Shown piece after piece: positions 24,801 to 36,559 of a DNA stretch of 64,000 nucleotides. This stretch comes from Phocoena phocoena (Eukaryota; Chordata; Mammalia; Artiodactyla; Phocoenidae). Location of the stretch: positions 34,991,818 through 35,055,817 of the forward strand of contig NC_089239.1 in NCBI RefSeq assembly GCF_963924675.1, in the 5' to 3' direction. Position 1 is the first letter of the stretch; each line of letters opens with the position of its first letter. The position numbers and the translations under genes were made by a program. Under the pieces are notes generated by a model. The model was not told where the DNA came from and ran no database searches. It was given only the letters and a program-made list of their open reading frames with translations.

Positions 24801-26183
24801 TATTTCTTTAGTCACATGGTTCTGTTGTAACTCTTAACTGTCATGCAAAATTTCTTCATTGCTTCTCTCTGGGTGTATCATAAATTTTGGCTTGGAGTGA
24901 CACTTTGCTATGCTTACTTGCATAATAGTACTATATATTCCTGCTTATACTTGAACTGAAATATAGTACATTATAGCCTCATCCTCAGAATCACTCAGTC
25001 CTCTTTTCTTTCTCTCCATATATAAAATATGACTTTCGATCACTTCTTTTAGAAATTATTATGGCAATTAGGGAACAGTATTCTAACTTTGGCTCAAATA
25101 TCTTGTAACGTTGCTATTTGGGCAGAAATGTAGCTTATTTATAATCAATCAATTTTAAAGATATTTGTTCACCGAAACTTTGTTTCAAAAACTACCTGTA
25201 TATTTTTGTTCTGAGAAATTGGATCCAGACACGGTTTTAAATAGCATTAGAGTTAAGGGTAGTAAGTCACAGTTCATGGCCAGAACAGTAGAGCTGACAG
25301 AAAAATTGTAAGCCATTTCTAAATGTCTGTTCTCTTGTATTAATATACCTAAATAGCAATTCCAGAAAATTGTTACGAATAATTAAGTGTTAATATGTCT
25401 GGTTCTTTTCCTGTTATTTAAGATAACGGTGTTTTACATATTTTCCATTAATTGTATTAGTTCTCCTCCAAAAATGAATGAGTTCATGAAATTCTACTTT
25501 GTTAAAATGTTATACCTGGGACTTGCTATCTTTACACTTACACCCTTAAAATAACACTTAATGACAGCCCCAGAGTCACATATAGAGTAGAAGAAACCAG
25601 CAGAACCTCCATGATGTTTTGTCATTAAGTCCAGCTCTATCTAACTCATCTCAGAACATAGCACACGGGGTCGTGAAATGTTTCCCTTCCCAACGTGTGA
25701 CTGTGTCTTCCTCCTGCCAGTTCACAGTGTGAGATTTACTAACTGAGAAAAACGAAAAGTAACTTCAACTGTAAAAGACTACAAATTATTCAAGAGAAAT
25801 TGTCCTGTTTACCAATGTTTTAAATAAATTATTTCAAGATTAAGTCAGAAAATTTCAACCACAGAGTAAAGTGTATAGAAGGAAAGTATTTTAAAGTATG
25901 ATTGGTCCTTTTCAGTTTGCAGAATTTTTCCAGAGAATGAATTTTGAGGAAAAGGTATATTTAGGCTTTTTTTTTTTCCCCCTAAAGCTGTCTTTAAAAA
26001 AATTTTCCAGCCTTTATAACACACTAAAATATATAACTGGTACATTTGTTTCATATCAGAAACCTGATAATAAGCTGTTTTAAATCGTGAAGCACAGTGT
26101 TTTTTTGGTCACTATGGGAAGGGAGCCTAGCCTGGGTGTTGAAATTGACCTTATAAGGTTGCTCAGTGACATGCTTCCAACCA
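21866..26183. other. Unassigned AT-rich DNA
   Basis: No gene or recognised repeat in about 4.3 kb beyond homopolymer runs (for example C8 near 22211). The 97 bases just before the next L1 fragment (26087-26183) are also unassigned. Conservation with other mammals would be the useful test. Confidence 0.45.
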
Positions 26184-26621
26184 ATTCTATTTTTAGCTTT
26201 TTAGTGAACCGCCCTACCGTTCTCCATAGTGGCTGTATCAATTTACATTCCCACCAACAGTGCAAGAGGGTTCCCTTTTCTCCACACCCTCTCCAGCATT
26301 TGACGTTTGTAGATGTTCTGATGATGGCCATTCTGACTGGTGTGAGGTGGTACCTCATTGTAGTTTTGATTTGCATTTCTCTAATGATTGGTGACGTTGA
26401 GCAGCTTTTCATGTGCTTCTTGGCCATCTGGATGTCTTCTTTGGAGAAATGTCTATTTAGGTCTTCTGCCCATTTTTTGGTTGGGCTGTTTATTTTTTTA
26501 ATATTGAGCTGCATGAGCTGCTTGCACTTTTTGGAGGTTAATTCTTTGTCAGTTTCTTTGTTTGCAAATATTTTCTCCCATTCTGAGCGTTGTCTTTTCA
26601 TCTTGTTTATGGTTTCCTTTG
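26184..26621 (-). mobile_element. Internal L1 ORF2 fragment, minus strand, both ends missing
   Basis: It aligns with 45725-46152 of the full-length L1 (ORF2 C-terminal part, including the cysteine-rich [20 protein letters not shown] segment) and is open on the minus strand. It has no 3' UTR, no poly(A) and no obvious target duplication. Such pieces arise by deletion or recombination rather than ordinary 5' truncation. Confidence 0.88.
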
Positions 26622-28469
26622 TTTTTATAAAACCTTATGAATGAAAATAAACTAATATGAGAAATGTAAAATTCCTAAATACAGTATTTTCAAAAATTTT
26701 GGGGGGGAGTTATGCTCCCCCTTCCCCCCCCCAAAAGGTGTTCCTTAAATCCTTTCACTCCTTGAGCAGTGGACACATGCACTCGAGCCCACGGTGATGG
26801 GAGCCTACTGAGGCCCTTCTGCTTCCCAATTTCCATTTTAAGGTTAAATACCAAGTATTTTCTCTGTCAGAGATCTCAGATGTAAACTTCTTTAACCTTA
26901 CTCTCTTTAGAAATGTATCAAAATTAATCAGCCCAGAGTAATACGATTTGCTAAGAGTATTTGCTATTACTTTTTATTCTTCTTTAATTCCTTACAATAA
27001 TTGGCTTAGAAAACCAGACTGCAGCAGCAGCATACATGCAAAGTGTGATTACCAAGTAGCAACACTATAGGCTATACGGTGAAAAGTTCTATTAAATCCC
27101 AGTAATTTTTACCTCATGACATGAGATAACTAATTTATTTCCCCAGTTATGATCATATCTTTTGACATAATTGATTTTTTTTTTCATTTGGTTGATAATT
27201 TGCTTAGTTTGAAAAAAAAAAAAAAGAAACTGGATATAATCTTACAATGGTCATTAGCCCTGACTACTGAGAACGGAAGCAGAGGCTTTGCACATTGATT
27301 TTTCAACATGGCTGCTCCTTGACATGAGAAATTGTCTTATTAGCTTCTGTTGGTTAATTTTAAAGTATGTGAAGCAATGTATCTTTTTTTAAATAATTAA
27401 TACAAATAGTATCTCAGAAAGAAAAGAAAAACTACGGTCTGGGTTTCTCAACCATAGTTGAAGTACATAAATTCGGGCAATACCGGATGCCAATAGAGAT
27501 AAGTGGGTAATTCAGTTAAAATCTCAAATGCTCCGTCTACTTTGTCAGAGATGATCACATTTTTTGCTCACTTAATTTGTTTATATTATTGGCATTCTGA
27601 TTCTTTTGGTGTTGCCGTTAGAGCATCGTTCTGCGGCAGTCTGTAGGCAGAGTGAGGAACTGAAGGAACGCACCCTTCCCCTGAGCCATGGGATTGATGG
27701 TCGCACAGGCTACTGAGCTGCTATTGAAACGCAGCTGTGGTGAAGTTAAGACAGACAAAGGAAGAAACAAACAAACCCACACAACTTTGAATTCGGGTTC
27801 AAAGTTTGGAAAACTGGGTTTGTGAAAACCTGGGTTCAAGTCTTAGATGCTAGCGTTGTTTTTTAAGCTCCATGAAAGTGTGCGAGGCCCTTGGCCACCT
27901 GCCCAAGAACCTGTCCAAACATGTGATAGGCTCTAGGTTGGCTTATTTATCAGTACTTACATAGTCCTTGGATTATAAGAGGAAGCAGAAGACTGTTGTA
28001 CAAGTACTTTAGAGAGTTGAAGGTGGAGATGGGAACCGGAGACCTGATAGGGTAATACTATTATGGCAGAAGGTGGGAGGGCCCATCTAACAAAGTCAAG
28101 TGACTGGAAAACTTGGGGACCTGGGGGCAAAATACGACACCCGTGGCAGAAGGGCTTTTCTTCTTTGTTCAACACAGAACACAGGGTCAGCTTAACAGAA
28201 AATAGCAGGAATAGAGAAACACCAGAGGGTCCCCTTGTGCCACAGAACCTATTGCCAGGCCCCCCCATGGCTGACAAGGCCAGCGTAGCTACTGATGAGG
28301 GCATAGTTCCTGAGCACAGAGGAGAGGTGGCCTCTGGAGGCTGTGTGGAGGGGCAGGGAATTCTCCAGATACTGCATACAGAAGTGGTAGATGTAGGTAT
28401 GTGCTTCCTCTGGGAGGTTTTTGGCTTGGGGCAATTTTTGGTTTGTTTGTTTCATTAAGTTTTGGGTAG
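26622..28469. other. Unassigned DNA
   Basis: No gene or transposon recognised. A G7 run followed by C6 and C9 runs at 26701-26732 could fold back. The frames of 115 and 131 codons near 27957-28458 lie on opposite strands over the same bases and show no other coding signal. Confidence 0.4.
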
Positions 28470-28700
28470 CAGTGCAGCAAATGGCTAAGACCACGGGCCC
28501 TGGAGCTAGCCTGCCGGGGTTGAATCTGGGCTCTCATGCCTGTTCGTTGTATTCATCCTGGGCAGTGATCTGTACTCTCTGTGCCTCCGTTTCCTTGCAG
28601 AAAACAGAGACAATAGTACCTATTTCGTAAACTTACTATGAGAATTAGATGAGTTAGCACATTTTAGAATAGTGGCCACACAAACCCTGGTCATTGGATT
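28470..28700 (+). mobile_element. MIR SINE, plus strand
   Basis: TTGAATCTGGGCTCTCATGC (28521), CTCTGTGCCTCCGTTTCCTT and a later GAGAATTAGATGAGTTAGCA follow the MIR core in order. Moderately diverged, as usual for this family. Confidence 0.85.
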
Positions 28701-28850
28701 TGGCTAATCTAGACATCATTTTGCGTAATCCTGCTTATAACTGAAGCACTCGAATCAGGCGCGAAACATAAGAGGCAGGTGCTAAAAATTCATAATCGAG
28801 AAAAACAGTGTTTTACTGAAGTCACTTTTAAAATCAAAATTGATGAGAAA

Positions 28851-29222
28851 GGATTTCCCCGGTGGCGCAGTGGTTAAGAATCCGCCTGCCAATGCAGGGG
28901 ACACGGGTTCGAGCCCTGGTCCGGGAAGATCCCACATGCCGCGGAGCAACTAAGCCGGTGCGCCACAACTACTGAGCCTGCGCTCTAGAGCCCGCGAGCC
29001 ACAACTGCTGAACCCGCGTTCCACAACTGCTGAAGCCCGCGCACCTCGAGCCCATGCTCCACAACGAGAGAAGCCACCCCGATGAGAAGCCCACACACCG
29101 CAACGAAGAGTAGCCCCAGCTCTCCGCAACTGGAGAAAGCCCACGCGCAGCGATGAAGACCCAACACGGCCAAAAATAAATAAATAAATAAATAACTTTT
29201 TAAAAAGAGAGAAAGAAAGAAA
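28851..29222 (+). mobile_element. Long CHR-type SINE (CHRL-like), plus strand
   Basis: Starts GGATTTCCCCGGTGGCGCAG; Pol III A-box-like TGGCGCAGTGGT at 28863-28874 and B-box GGTTCGAGCCC at 28906-28916. The body of about 310 bases contains several CACAACTGCTGA-type internal repeats and ends in AAATAAATAAATAAATAAC followed by a GAAA-rich tail. The flanking AAAATTGATG (28836-28845 and 29223-29232) is the target duplication. The longer body separates it from the 200-base CHR copies. Confidence 0.92.
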
Positions 29223-29730
29223 AAAATTGATGCAAAAAAGCCTATAATGTGCAGAATATCAAAACTTCACACAAAGGCAAGGATCCATCAGCTTATTTAC
29301 ACAGATGTTCGTTACACCACAGATCAGGCTGGGGTAATTGTTGAGTAACAAAAAGATTGTTCTTGAATATGTTTGGACCATCATGGCTGAGATTTACTAA
29401 TGGGACAAGACATGCCTACTGGCTGTTCATTTTCAACTTAACTTTCTTGCCATTTAGGCATTGTCACGACTGTAATTACATAATTATGTGTACCTATAGA
29501 AACATATATATGCATACATACATATAACAGCAATATGTTGATAGGTACAATTTTTAAAATATAGCACACAAATATATTTTGCCACTTAATACTGATATAC
29601 CATGAAAGACTAGAAAATGATTCTAAGACACAGATCATGTACACACACCACATACTTTTATTCATCTATCCGGCGCATATATATTGAGTGGCTACTCCAT
29701 GCCAGACTCTGAAATTTTCAATCTTTCTAT

Positions 29731-29913
29731 CTAGTGTTTTTCAACTTTTCTTCCTTAGATGGAACTCTAGGGTGCAAAGCAGATAAATCTGTAGTTGCTC
29801 TGGTTGGAATGGGCAAGGTTGTAGGTGGAGAATTACGCCTTACTATGTAATTCTCCACTTACAGCCTTGCCCATTGATGAGGCTCTAGACTCCAATAGTT
29901 TGTAAAACACTGT
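29731..29913. mobile_element. Probable hAT-type non-autonomous element
   Basis: The left end (CTAGTGTTTTTCAACT) and the right end (AGTTTGTAAAACACTG) are inverted copies of each other in the style of MER-type hAT elements (CAGTGTTTTTCAAACT). About 183 bases long; no 8 bp target duplication survives. It contains a strong hairpin at 29808-29875. Family not assigned. Confidence 0.5.
29808..29875 (+). ncRNA. miRNA-precursor-like hairpin (candidate)
   Basis: Two 29-base arms, 29808-29836 and 29847-29875, are separated by a 10-base loop (GCCTTACTAT). As RNA from the plus strand all 29 positions pair, two of them as G:U; from the minus strand those two would be C/A mismatches. Arms begin AATGGGCAAGG and end CCTTGCCCATT. 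The size fits a pre-miRNA, but nothing here shows transcription or Drosha/Dicer processing, and MITE-derived palindromes can look like this. Confidence 0.35.
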
Positions 29914-31906
29914 TGTAAACAAATGATCATGCAATGAATTTCCTAAAATGAATAACAATGTAGTCAGCAAAAGACAGAAAAGAATATGCCTATCTCAGAT
30001 CTATTTTATATGTGAATATAAGGATTTGTTTAAATGTAATTTGTCTAGGTACCGAAGCCTAATCTCTCTAGTTTTGCAGTGAGACAGGCACCTGCTCACC
30101 TCTGAATAACCTCCAACAGCAGTGAACCGCTGCCTCTATTCTTCCCTTCGTTAGAGCACTTAGAAGTTTCGTTTGGCGCCTTTATTTGGGCCCCTGTAGA
30201 CCTCTAGGATCTAACAAGGTAACATAGGCGTGCAAATGAATTCTCTGTCTCTGTGTTTATTAGCTGATGCTCTTCCACAGGAAAACGTGTGAAGAAAGGA
30301 ACCAAGTTCTGGGGTTTTTATTGAGCAATTGCTTTTAATTGACTGAAAGCGTGAAAATCAGAAATTCCTCAACCTGTTCTTTTGCTCTCTGGAATCACTG
30401 GCGATGTCTATAGAATATTTTTGCCTCTGTGGCGTATTTGAGATGTGAGACACATTAACCATGAGAGGGGTTTTAGGTCAGAATCACTCTGCATCAGAGA
30501 TGCCATTATCTGCTGACATAGCTGGGCTGAAAACTGCTGAAAAATAATCCTTTTTGTGCCCTTGTCACTGGCTTCAGCCTAGAGTTATAGAAAATCAGCT
30601 CTACCTGAGTCAGATAATCATTACAAAATGAATTTTGTTCCTGACTCAATGGAAGTAATCTGGGGAAAATATTTGATGGGGATAAGGACAATTATCTTAA
30701 GTTAAAGCTTTCTAGTACATAAAAAAGACTAAGTGCTGCTAATAATTGAGCCAGCGGAGGCATCGGCAAATTCTCCTTCACACTGAATGCAGGTGATCAC
30801 CTAAAATGTATCCCCCCCCCCCCAAAGCTTGATGTTCTCCTTTTCTTGGGCTCTGGCAAGGGGCACAGGATTCATCCCACTGAGGTCCCCCCCGCTGCAG
30901 CCTGCGAAGCTGATTACCCAGCAGGCATGTGGTTCCAGCGGGGAAGTCAGGATGCTGCTGCCTGTTCCCTGGGGAGGGACATCCTGTAAAAACACCAAGG
31001 TTGAGAACTGTCATATTCACAGCAGTAGGTGCGTTTTCCTCAGAAATTAATGGAGCAAGCTGGGCAAAAATGTTTTTAAGCTACATCTTCCCTAGAGTAA
31101 GATGCAAATTCAAAGTTCTTTTGAAGCCCCGGCATGAAAGTTAAAGATAAGACTTTTTAGTGTTTTGACATTGGTAATACAGGCAGCCCTAGCACAACGA
31201 ATATTAAATTGAAATGCTACATAAGTGGGCTGGATATTATTCAGGTTGGCTAGGAGTGCTGTCACAGCCCTTTCTTGAGCCTGTTTTCCTAGGACAATTT
31301 CCATATAGGATTATTGGGAATTTCCTGTATATTTCTTCTTCCGGGGGAGCTATAGACAAGCAATGTGATCAAATTATGACTGGTATGTTTTAGGGTGCGA
31401 TAAATATATTCAGTGGGTGGCTTTGACCCTGAGAGTAACATCTGGAAAGGAAGTAGCCACAGCCTTGGGAAGTTCTCTGTTAGTGTTCTGCAGTCCTGGG
31501 GGGGCCGTGTATGTGTGGCAGGGGAACTGTGTAACTTTTTCCCCGTACAGCATATGATCTTAAATTATACATCCCATTCCACAGAGGTAAGAGAGAATTA
31601 CGTGCTAAACTTAAAAGAACGTACAGCGCATTTTGGGGAACTGTTTGTTACACTTCTCAAAGAATGTGCCCGTAAATGTTTGGAATGTGCTGGTGATGGC
31701 CACAGTAAAGGTTTCTCCTGCTTCAAAACCACCTCTTCTCTTCACGTGGTTAAGTAGAGGAAAAAACCGATACAGAAGCCCTCTCTGCCTTAGACGTGGG
31801 TGCTTAACGACAGCTCTCTGGCGGGGACGTTGACACTCATTTCCAAAAAGCAGCAGAGTAATCCTCACAGCTCGTGGGGGGGCAGCACCTTCTGAAAATG
31901 CAAATG
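29914..31906. other. Unassigned DNA
   Basis: No gene or recognised repeat. A C12 run lies at 30812-30823 next to a GC-richer part (30840-30990). The 30480-30720 part is of ordinary composition with AP-1-type motifs and could be a conserved regulatory element, though this cannot be judged without alignments. Confidence 0.4.
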
Positions 31907-31987
31907 TTGGGCTGGCCAGAAAGTTCGTTCGGGTTTTCCCAGCAGACGTCTCGGAAAAACCCAAACGAACTTCTTTGGCCAACCCCA
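31907..31987. mobile_element. Mini-mariner (MITE) with 30+ bp inverted ends
   Basis: TTGGGCTGGCCAGAAAGTTC at the left and the reverse complement of CGAACTTCTTTGGCCAACCC at the right form inverted ends of more than 30 bases with a centre of about 12 bases. A TA lies on the right (31988-31989) and TG in its place on the left, as expected for a decayed TA target. The end sequence is that of the mariner family found in cetartiodactyl genomes. There is no room for a transposase; it needed one in trans. Confidence 0.88.
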
Positions 31988-32029
31988 TACATAGGATTCC
32001 TGCCTTATCACATCGATCTGAAGAGCTGC

Positions 32030-32120
32030 AGAGCCTTCGGTATAATCTGCCTCAGTTTACCAACCAGGAAACTGTGGTTTGCAGAGGTTGAGGTAATTTT
32101 CCCAAGAGAAAACAGGAAAA
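32030..32120 (-). mobile_element. MIR fragment, minus strand
   Basis: CTCAGTTTACCAACCAGGAA followed by TTTGCAGAGGTTGAGGTAAT resembles the inverted MIR core (in the style of ACAGATGAGGAAACTGAGG). Short and diverged. Confidence 0.5.
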
Positions 32121-32347
32121 CCTAACGAATTTGGTCATTCATTCATTCATTCATTCCTCCATTTAATTACTTAATCAAAGAATATTTCTTAAATTCCCTT
32201 TTATATGTCATTACATTTTTCCTTCCACCACCGGCTAGTTCTGGGCCCTCAGCAAATCCCCAAATTCTTCAGTGATCTAGTTACCTTAAATAAGAACTTG
32301 AGAGGAGAAAAAGGCCTGAAAATCTGGGATTTGAATAAGTGATTTTA

Positions 32348-32704
32348 AAAAATAAATTTACTTATTTTATTTATTTGTTTTCGGCTGCGTTGGGTCTTCG
32401 TTGCTGCGTGCGGGCTTTCTCTAGTTGCGGCGAGCGGGGGCTACTCTTCGTTGCGTATGCGTGGGCTTCTCACGGCGGTGGCTTCTCTTGTTGTGGAGTG
32501 TGGGTTGTAGGCGTGTGGGCTTCAGTGGCTGTGGCTCGTGGGCTCAGTAGCTGTGGCTCGTGGGCTCTAGAGCGCAGGCTCAGTAGTTGTGGCGCACGGG
32601 CTTAGTTGCTCCATGGCATGTGGGATCTTCCCGGACCAGGGCTCGAACCCATGTCCTCTGCACTGGCAGGTGGATTCTTATCCACTGTGCCACCAGGGAA
32701 GCCC
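32348..32704 (-). mobile_element. Long CHR-type SINE (CHRL-like), minus strand
   Basis: Minus-strand copy of the same long SINE as 28851-29222, with the T-rich tail on the left (32348-32378) and the head GGGCTTCCCTGGTGGCACAG on the right. A 16-base duplication with one mismatch (TGAATAAGTGATTTTA/TGAATAAGTGATCTTT-type, 32332-32347 and 32705-32720) flanks it. Confidence 0.95.
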
Positions 32705-32880
32705 TGAATAAGTGATCTTTTGAGATGCCTTCTTGCTGCAATATTTATACTTACATTAATTTTTTTATATATTTCCTTCTCGTTGACTTTCTAACAGACA
32801 CTTACAAGATCTGTTTCACTCTTACTTGTTTATTTTACACCTGAAAGTTCAGGAAACATTCAAAATAAATTCGGTGATTT

Positions 32881-32934
32881 TTGTGTGTGTGTGTGTGTTT
32901 TCTGAGAAAATATTTGGAATACACACACACACAC
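32881..32934. repeat. Inverted (GT)n / (AC)n microsatellite pair
   Basis: About seven GT units at 32882-32897 are followed after about 20 bases by about seven AC units at 32919-32933. The two arms are complementary and can fold into a hairpin. This is simple repeat, not a gene. Confidence 0.85.
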
Positions 32935-33599
32935 AGACCCATATATATTATAGCCATCTATCTAAAACATTTTCATTGCCAAATATCCAAGGCCACCCAA
33001 AATGTGACCAGACTGTTGCTCCCAGCTAGAGCCTTTGTTTTATAAAGAATTGTCTTCTGTCTGTAAGATGTTTTTATTAGGACTTGAAACCTTCAGTCCC
33101 CACATTGCCGCCGGCAGCAACAACAGCAAATTTGGAGCCAGCTAACTGGAAGGCACCGGACATAAGCATCTGGGTGTGATTCGTTGCGGCAGTGGTGTCT
33201 CTGATTGCTCATACGTAGTTTTTCATTCTGAATCATGTGAGTACTTAGAAGGAGGAAAACAGGAGTCCACCAGTTTGGTTTTACAAGTTTGGGGTATGGA
33301 TTAAGTGATTTTTTTTCTTAACCAGCCTAATCATCCCTCTGCCCCTTGCAGAAGGACAGGGTCTAAATCATTAATGACGGGAAAATATTTGCAGCTTGCT
33401 CTTGTACATGAGAAATGGACTGGATTATATTAAAAGTTGTCTTAAACATTCCATAAAAATTACAAACCTATCAATTAAGTGTTAGTGGCAAGTATTTCAA
33501 TTATCCTTAACGGAACAGAGTATATAAACGAGCCTATTGGGGGACCACTGGGACTTTATGTGTAGCCATTCTCTTCAAAAAACAACAATTATAGTTTTG

Positions 33600-33815
33600 T
33601 TGTTTTTGTTGTTTTTGTTTTTTGCGGTACGCGGGCCTCTCACTGCCGTGGCCTCTCCCATTGCGGAGCACAGGCTCCGGACGTGCAGGCTCAGCGGCCA
33701 TGGCTCACGGGCCCAGCCGCTCCGCGGCATGTGGGATCTTCCCGGACCGGGGCACGAACCCGTGTCCCCTGCATCGGTAGGCGGACTCTCAACCACTGCA
33801 CCACCAGGGAAGCCC
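33600..33815 (-). mobile_element. CHR SINE, minus strand, recent
   Basis: Near-consensus CHR body with the T-rich tail on the left. A perfect 16 bp duplication AACAATTATAGTTTTG lies at 33584-33599 and 33816-33831. High similarity to the copies at 20273 and 56591 and many intact CpGs point to recent insertion. Confidence 0.96.
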
Positions 33816-33831
33816 AACAATTATAGTTTTG

Positions 33832-35369
33832 CTCATGAAAATCGGTCCATAAAATGTAAACGTGCTAGCAAGCTTGGAGTTTATTTTAATGTAACATTAT
33901 CATAAGGTATGATAATGACCTTACTAGTTCCTTCTGAAAAAGCTATAGAAACAAAAATTTAAAGACATGTAATAGCATGGTCTTTCATTAGAATGTCATC
34001 TTTAAGTGGACTGAGAATTTCTTTTGTAATTGTACTGCTTCTCTCTGCTGCCTGATAGATCTGCCGTCACGTGCTGTTTGGGCAACAGCAAGGATCACAA
34101 TGCCAGTCTCCAGACTTCCACGCTGTCCATTCCCTATGCAAACTTCAGGTTATAATCGTTTTTTGTTGTTGTTGTTTTTTAATTTTAATCATTGCTTTTA
34201 AACATGCATTGGCCACTTCCAGAAGACAGATATGTGTGTATTCCTTCTCTCGGTAAAAGAGCATTCTTTCTCTTCAGCGTACTTTCTTTAAATATATCAA
34301 GAGATTTAAATTTAGACATCTGAAGCTCCCACTTGACGACGCGTTATTAAAACATCTGCCTTTCCATAAGCCATTCTGTTCCTTGCCATTCCACATGTCC
34401 TTTTCTACTTCACCAGACAAAATTGCCCCAGCTAAATTGTAGCCCAAGTGTTTGATGGTTTTCACGCTGAGCTCAAACTGTTAATGCTTCCCTGAGAGAA
34501 TAGAATTGAAATGGGATTTCATCTAAAATAACAAACAGAATAAAGGTTTTACATATAAATAAGCAATGTCCCACACATTCTTATGCAAGTCTCTTCTCTT
34601 CTGGAGTTTGCATGTAGGAGAGGGAAATGGCAAATGGCAGAGATTCAGAATTTGACCCCATGGCAGGGACCACTCTAAATAAATGAACACTGTGTTGTCT
34701 GCCTCTGGTTAATGTACTTTGCTGTAGCCAATTTTAAAATTGTTTTTAAAAGCTATTCCTAATAGTAACTTTTAATTTCACATGGTTATTTTATTTTAAC
34801 GGTGACATTTTCAAATATCATGTTAGATAACCATCGTGAACACCTTGGAAAATGCTAATTGAAATGGTAGATGATACCCTTCTTGCTAGAAACGCCACAA
34901 CAGGCTTAGACTTACAACTAAGCACCCTCTCGTGGAACCTGATGCTTCAATTGACTACACATCACAAAGCAAATAACAGATTACCTACACATTTTGGAGC
35001 AGGATTCTGGAGCAAAACCCTGTAGTCTTTGCCGGAAGGAATTAAAAACAAACAAACAAAAACCACCTTTCTTTCAATAAAGTGATTTTAGTACCCGAGC
35101 TGTCTGTCTGTCCAGCACTCCTGTCTTCCTTTCTCTTAAAAACGTGGCCCTCTGTGCCACTCTCAGAAATGTGACCTCTCTCAGTTAAAAGACAGGGAGG
35201 CATTGTAGCTCTGTGTGGAAAAATTTGATAGGATTCATTTAACATAAAATCATGATTTGTCCTACTTTGTTGACACTGAAAAGATAAATATTTTTGACCT
35301 GTTCTCTGTGTGTATATATATTTTTTCTTTTTCTGAACAGATTTTAAATGGTACAAAAAATTGACATTT
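33832..35369. other. Unassigned AT-rich DNA
   Basis: No gene or repeat recognised, apart from short GTT-type (34163-34178) and A-rich runs. Confidence 0.45.
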
Positions 35370-35512
35370 CAGGATATAAGTTCAGTTCCTTCAGCTCTAA
35401 CGTGAGAATAATAAAACTGCTGTAACTCACCTCACAGAGCAGGTGTGAGGTTGAAGGGGAGAGAGGATATTTTGAAAGTGCTGCATAAAATGTTAAGCTC
35501 TGTGCCACTGTA
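35370..35512 (+). mobile_element. MIR fragment, plus strand
   Basis: GTGAGAATAATAAAACTGCT, CTCACCTCACAGAGCAGGTG and TGAAAGTGCTGCATAAAATG follow the second half of the MIR consensus. Confidence 0.65.
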
Positions 35513-36559
35513 CAATTTCAGCTGTTACCTAGAAATCACAGTGACCAATAATATCTATTTACATTTCATTAACATCACTTTGTGATCATACAGATAAAAT
35601 TAAGCTACAGCTAATTCCAGTATTCTTACGGGGCCAACTCAATGTTTATCCACCAGTATACGACACAGAAACCCAGATCAGTTCCTAGTAACTGAATTGC
35701 TAAGAAACCCACCACATTTCTTTAACATGTTTGTTTTCTCTTCCCCTCTCTACTATCCATACAAAATAAAAGCACATAGCATGTTTTATTCATTCAGACC
35801 GTGACCTGGAAATAGCTGCTCACGTAGCAGGTCGCAAAGAGTGTGAGGTTAGGAGCACAAAGCTTACATGTGTGTCTCTATTTATAAATAATGGGAAAAG
35901 TGTGTGTTTAACAAGCTTGATTTAAGTTGGGCAAAATAAAATCAACCATCAAATTGAAAGATAGATTCATCTTTTATGGCACTTACTATCAATATTGGAT
36001 GTTAACCACACATAAAATTTAGTTAATTTAGGTGTATAGGGACATTTTCGTGCAGGCCATATCATTATAATATACATAAGGAGGACATTTTCTTTGTGAG
36101 TGAATTGGTGACATTGTTCTAGAATAGATGTCCACTATTGATGAATTGGTTGTCTTACTTAGATGGCCCCTATCTTTATTTCTTTTTACCAAAATTAACA
36201 AGTCCCCAAACTTTCGGGTGCAATTTTGAAAATGAAATGAGAATTTTACGTATATGTGAATGACCAAGGTTGAGAAGTGTCGCAGCCTTATCTCAAAGAT
36301 AAAAGGTGAGAGAAATAAGGATTCAAAACTGAAAAGAAATGTTTAAAGTTGGAGATTTTTCATACAATAATAGCTGTTTGTCATGGAACTAGTGGAATAA
36401 AACCATGTTAAGAATTCTCCATGAGAAAAATCAATATTAAATAGTTCAATGGAAGTATGCCTAGTTTAGGATAAGGCTTGAGGAATTTTGTAATTAAGAG
36501 TTTTATGAGAAAAAAAAATCAATCTAAAAATATTTTTGTATTTTTCTTTTCCTAGGCTT
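35513..36559. other. Unassigned AT-rich DNA
   Basis: No gene or recognised repeat; the composition is AT-rich with several homopolymer runs of A or T. Confidence 0.45.

Noticed and set aside
27957..28458. Overlapping plus and minus frames of 131 and 115 codons
   Set aside because: Opposite-strand frames over the same bases with no conservation signal available; no known protein recognised.
28863..28916. tRNA gene
   Set aside because: The A- and B-box-like motifs belong to the SINE head; no cloverleaf with acceptor stem and anticodon arm can be drawn, and the body continues as SINE.
28950..29173. Repetitive peptide frames (SCGARA-type repeats), also at 32339-32605
   Set aside because: They come from internal repeats of the long SINE, not from a repeat protein.
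31413..31757. 114-codon plus frame before the mini-mariner
   Set aside because: It has a plausible composition but no splice context, no known domain, and an overlapping minus frame of similar length.
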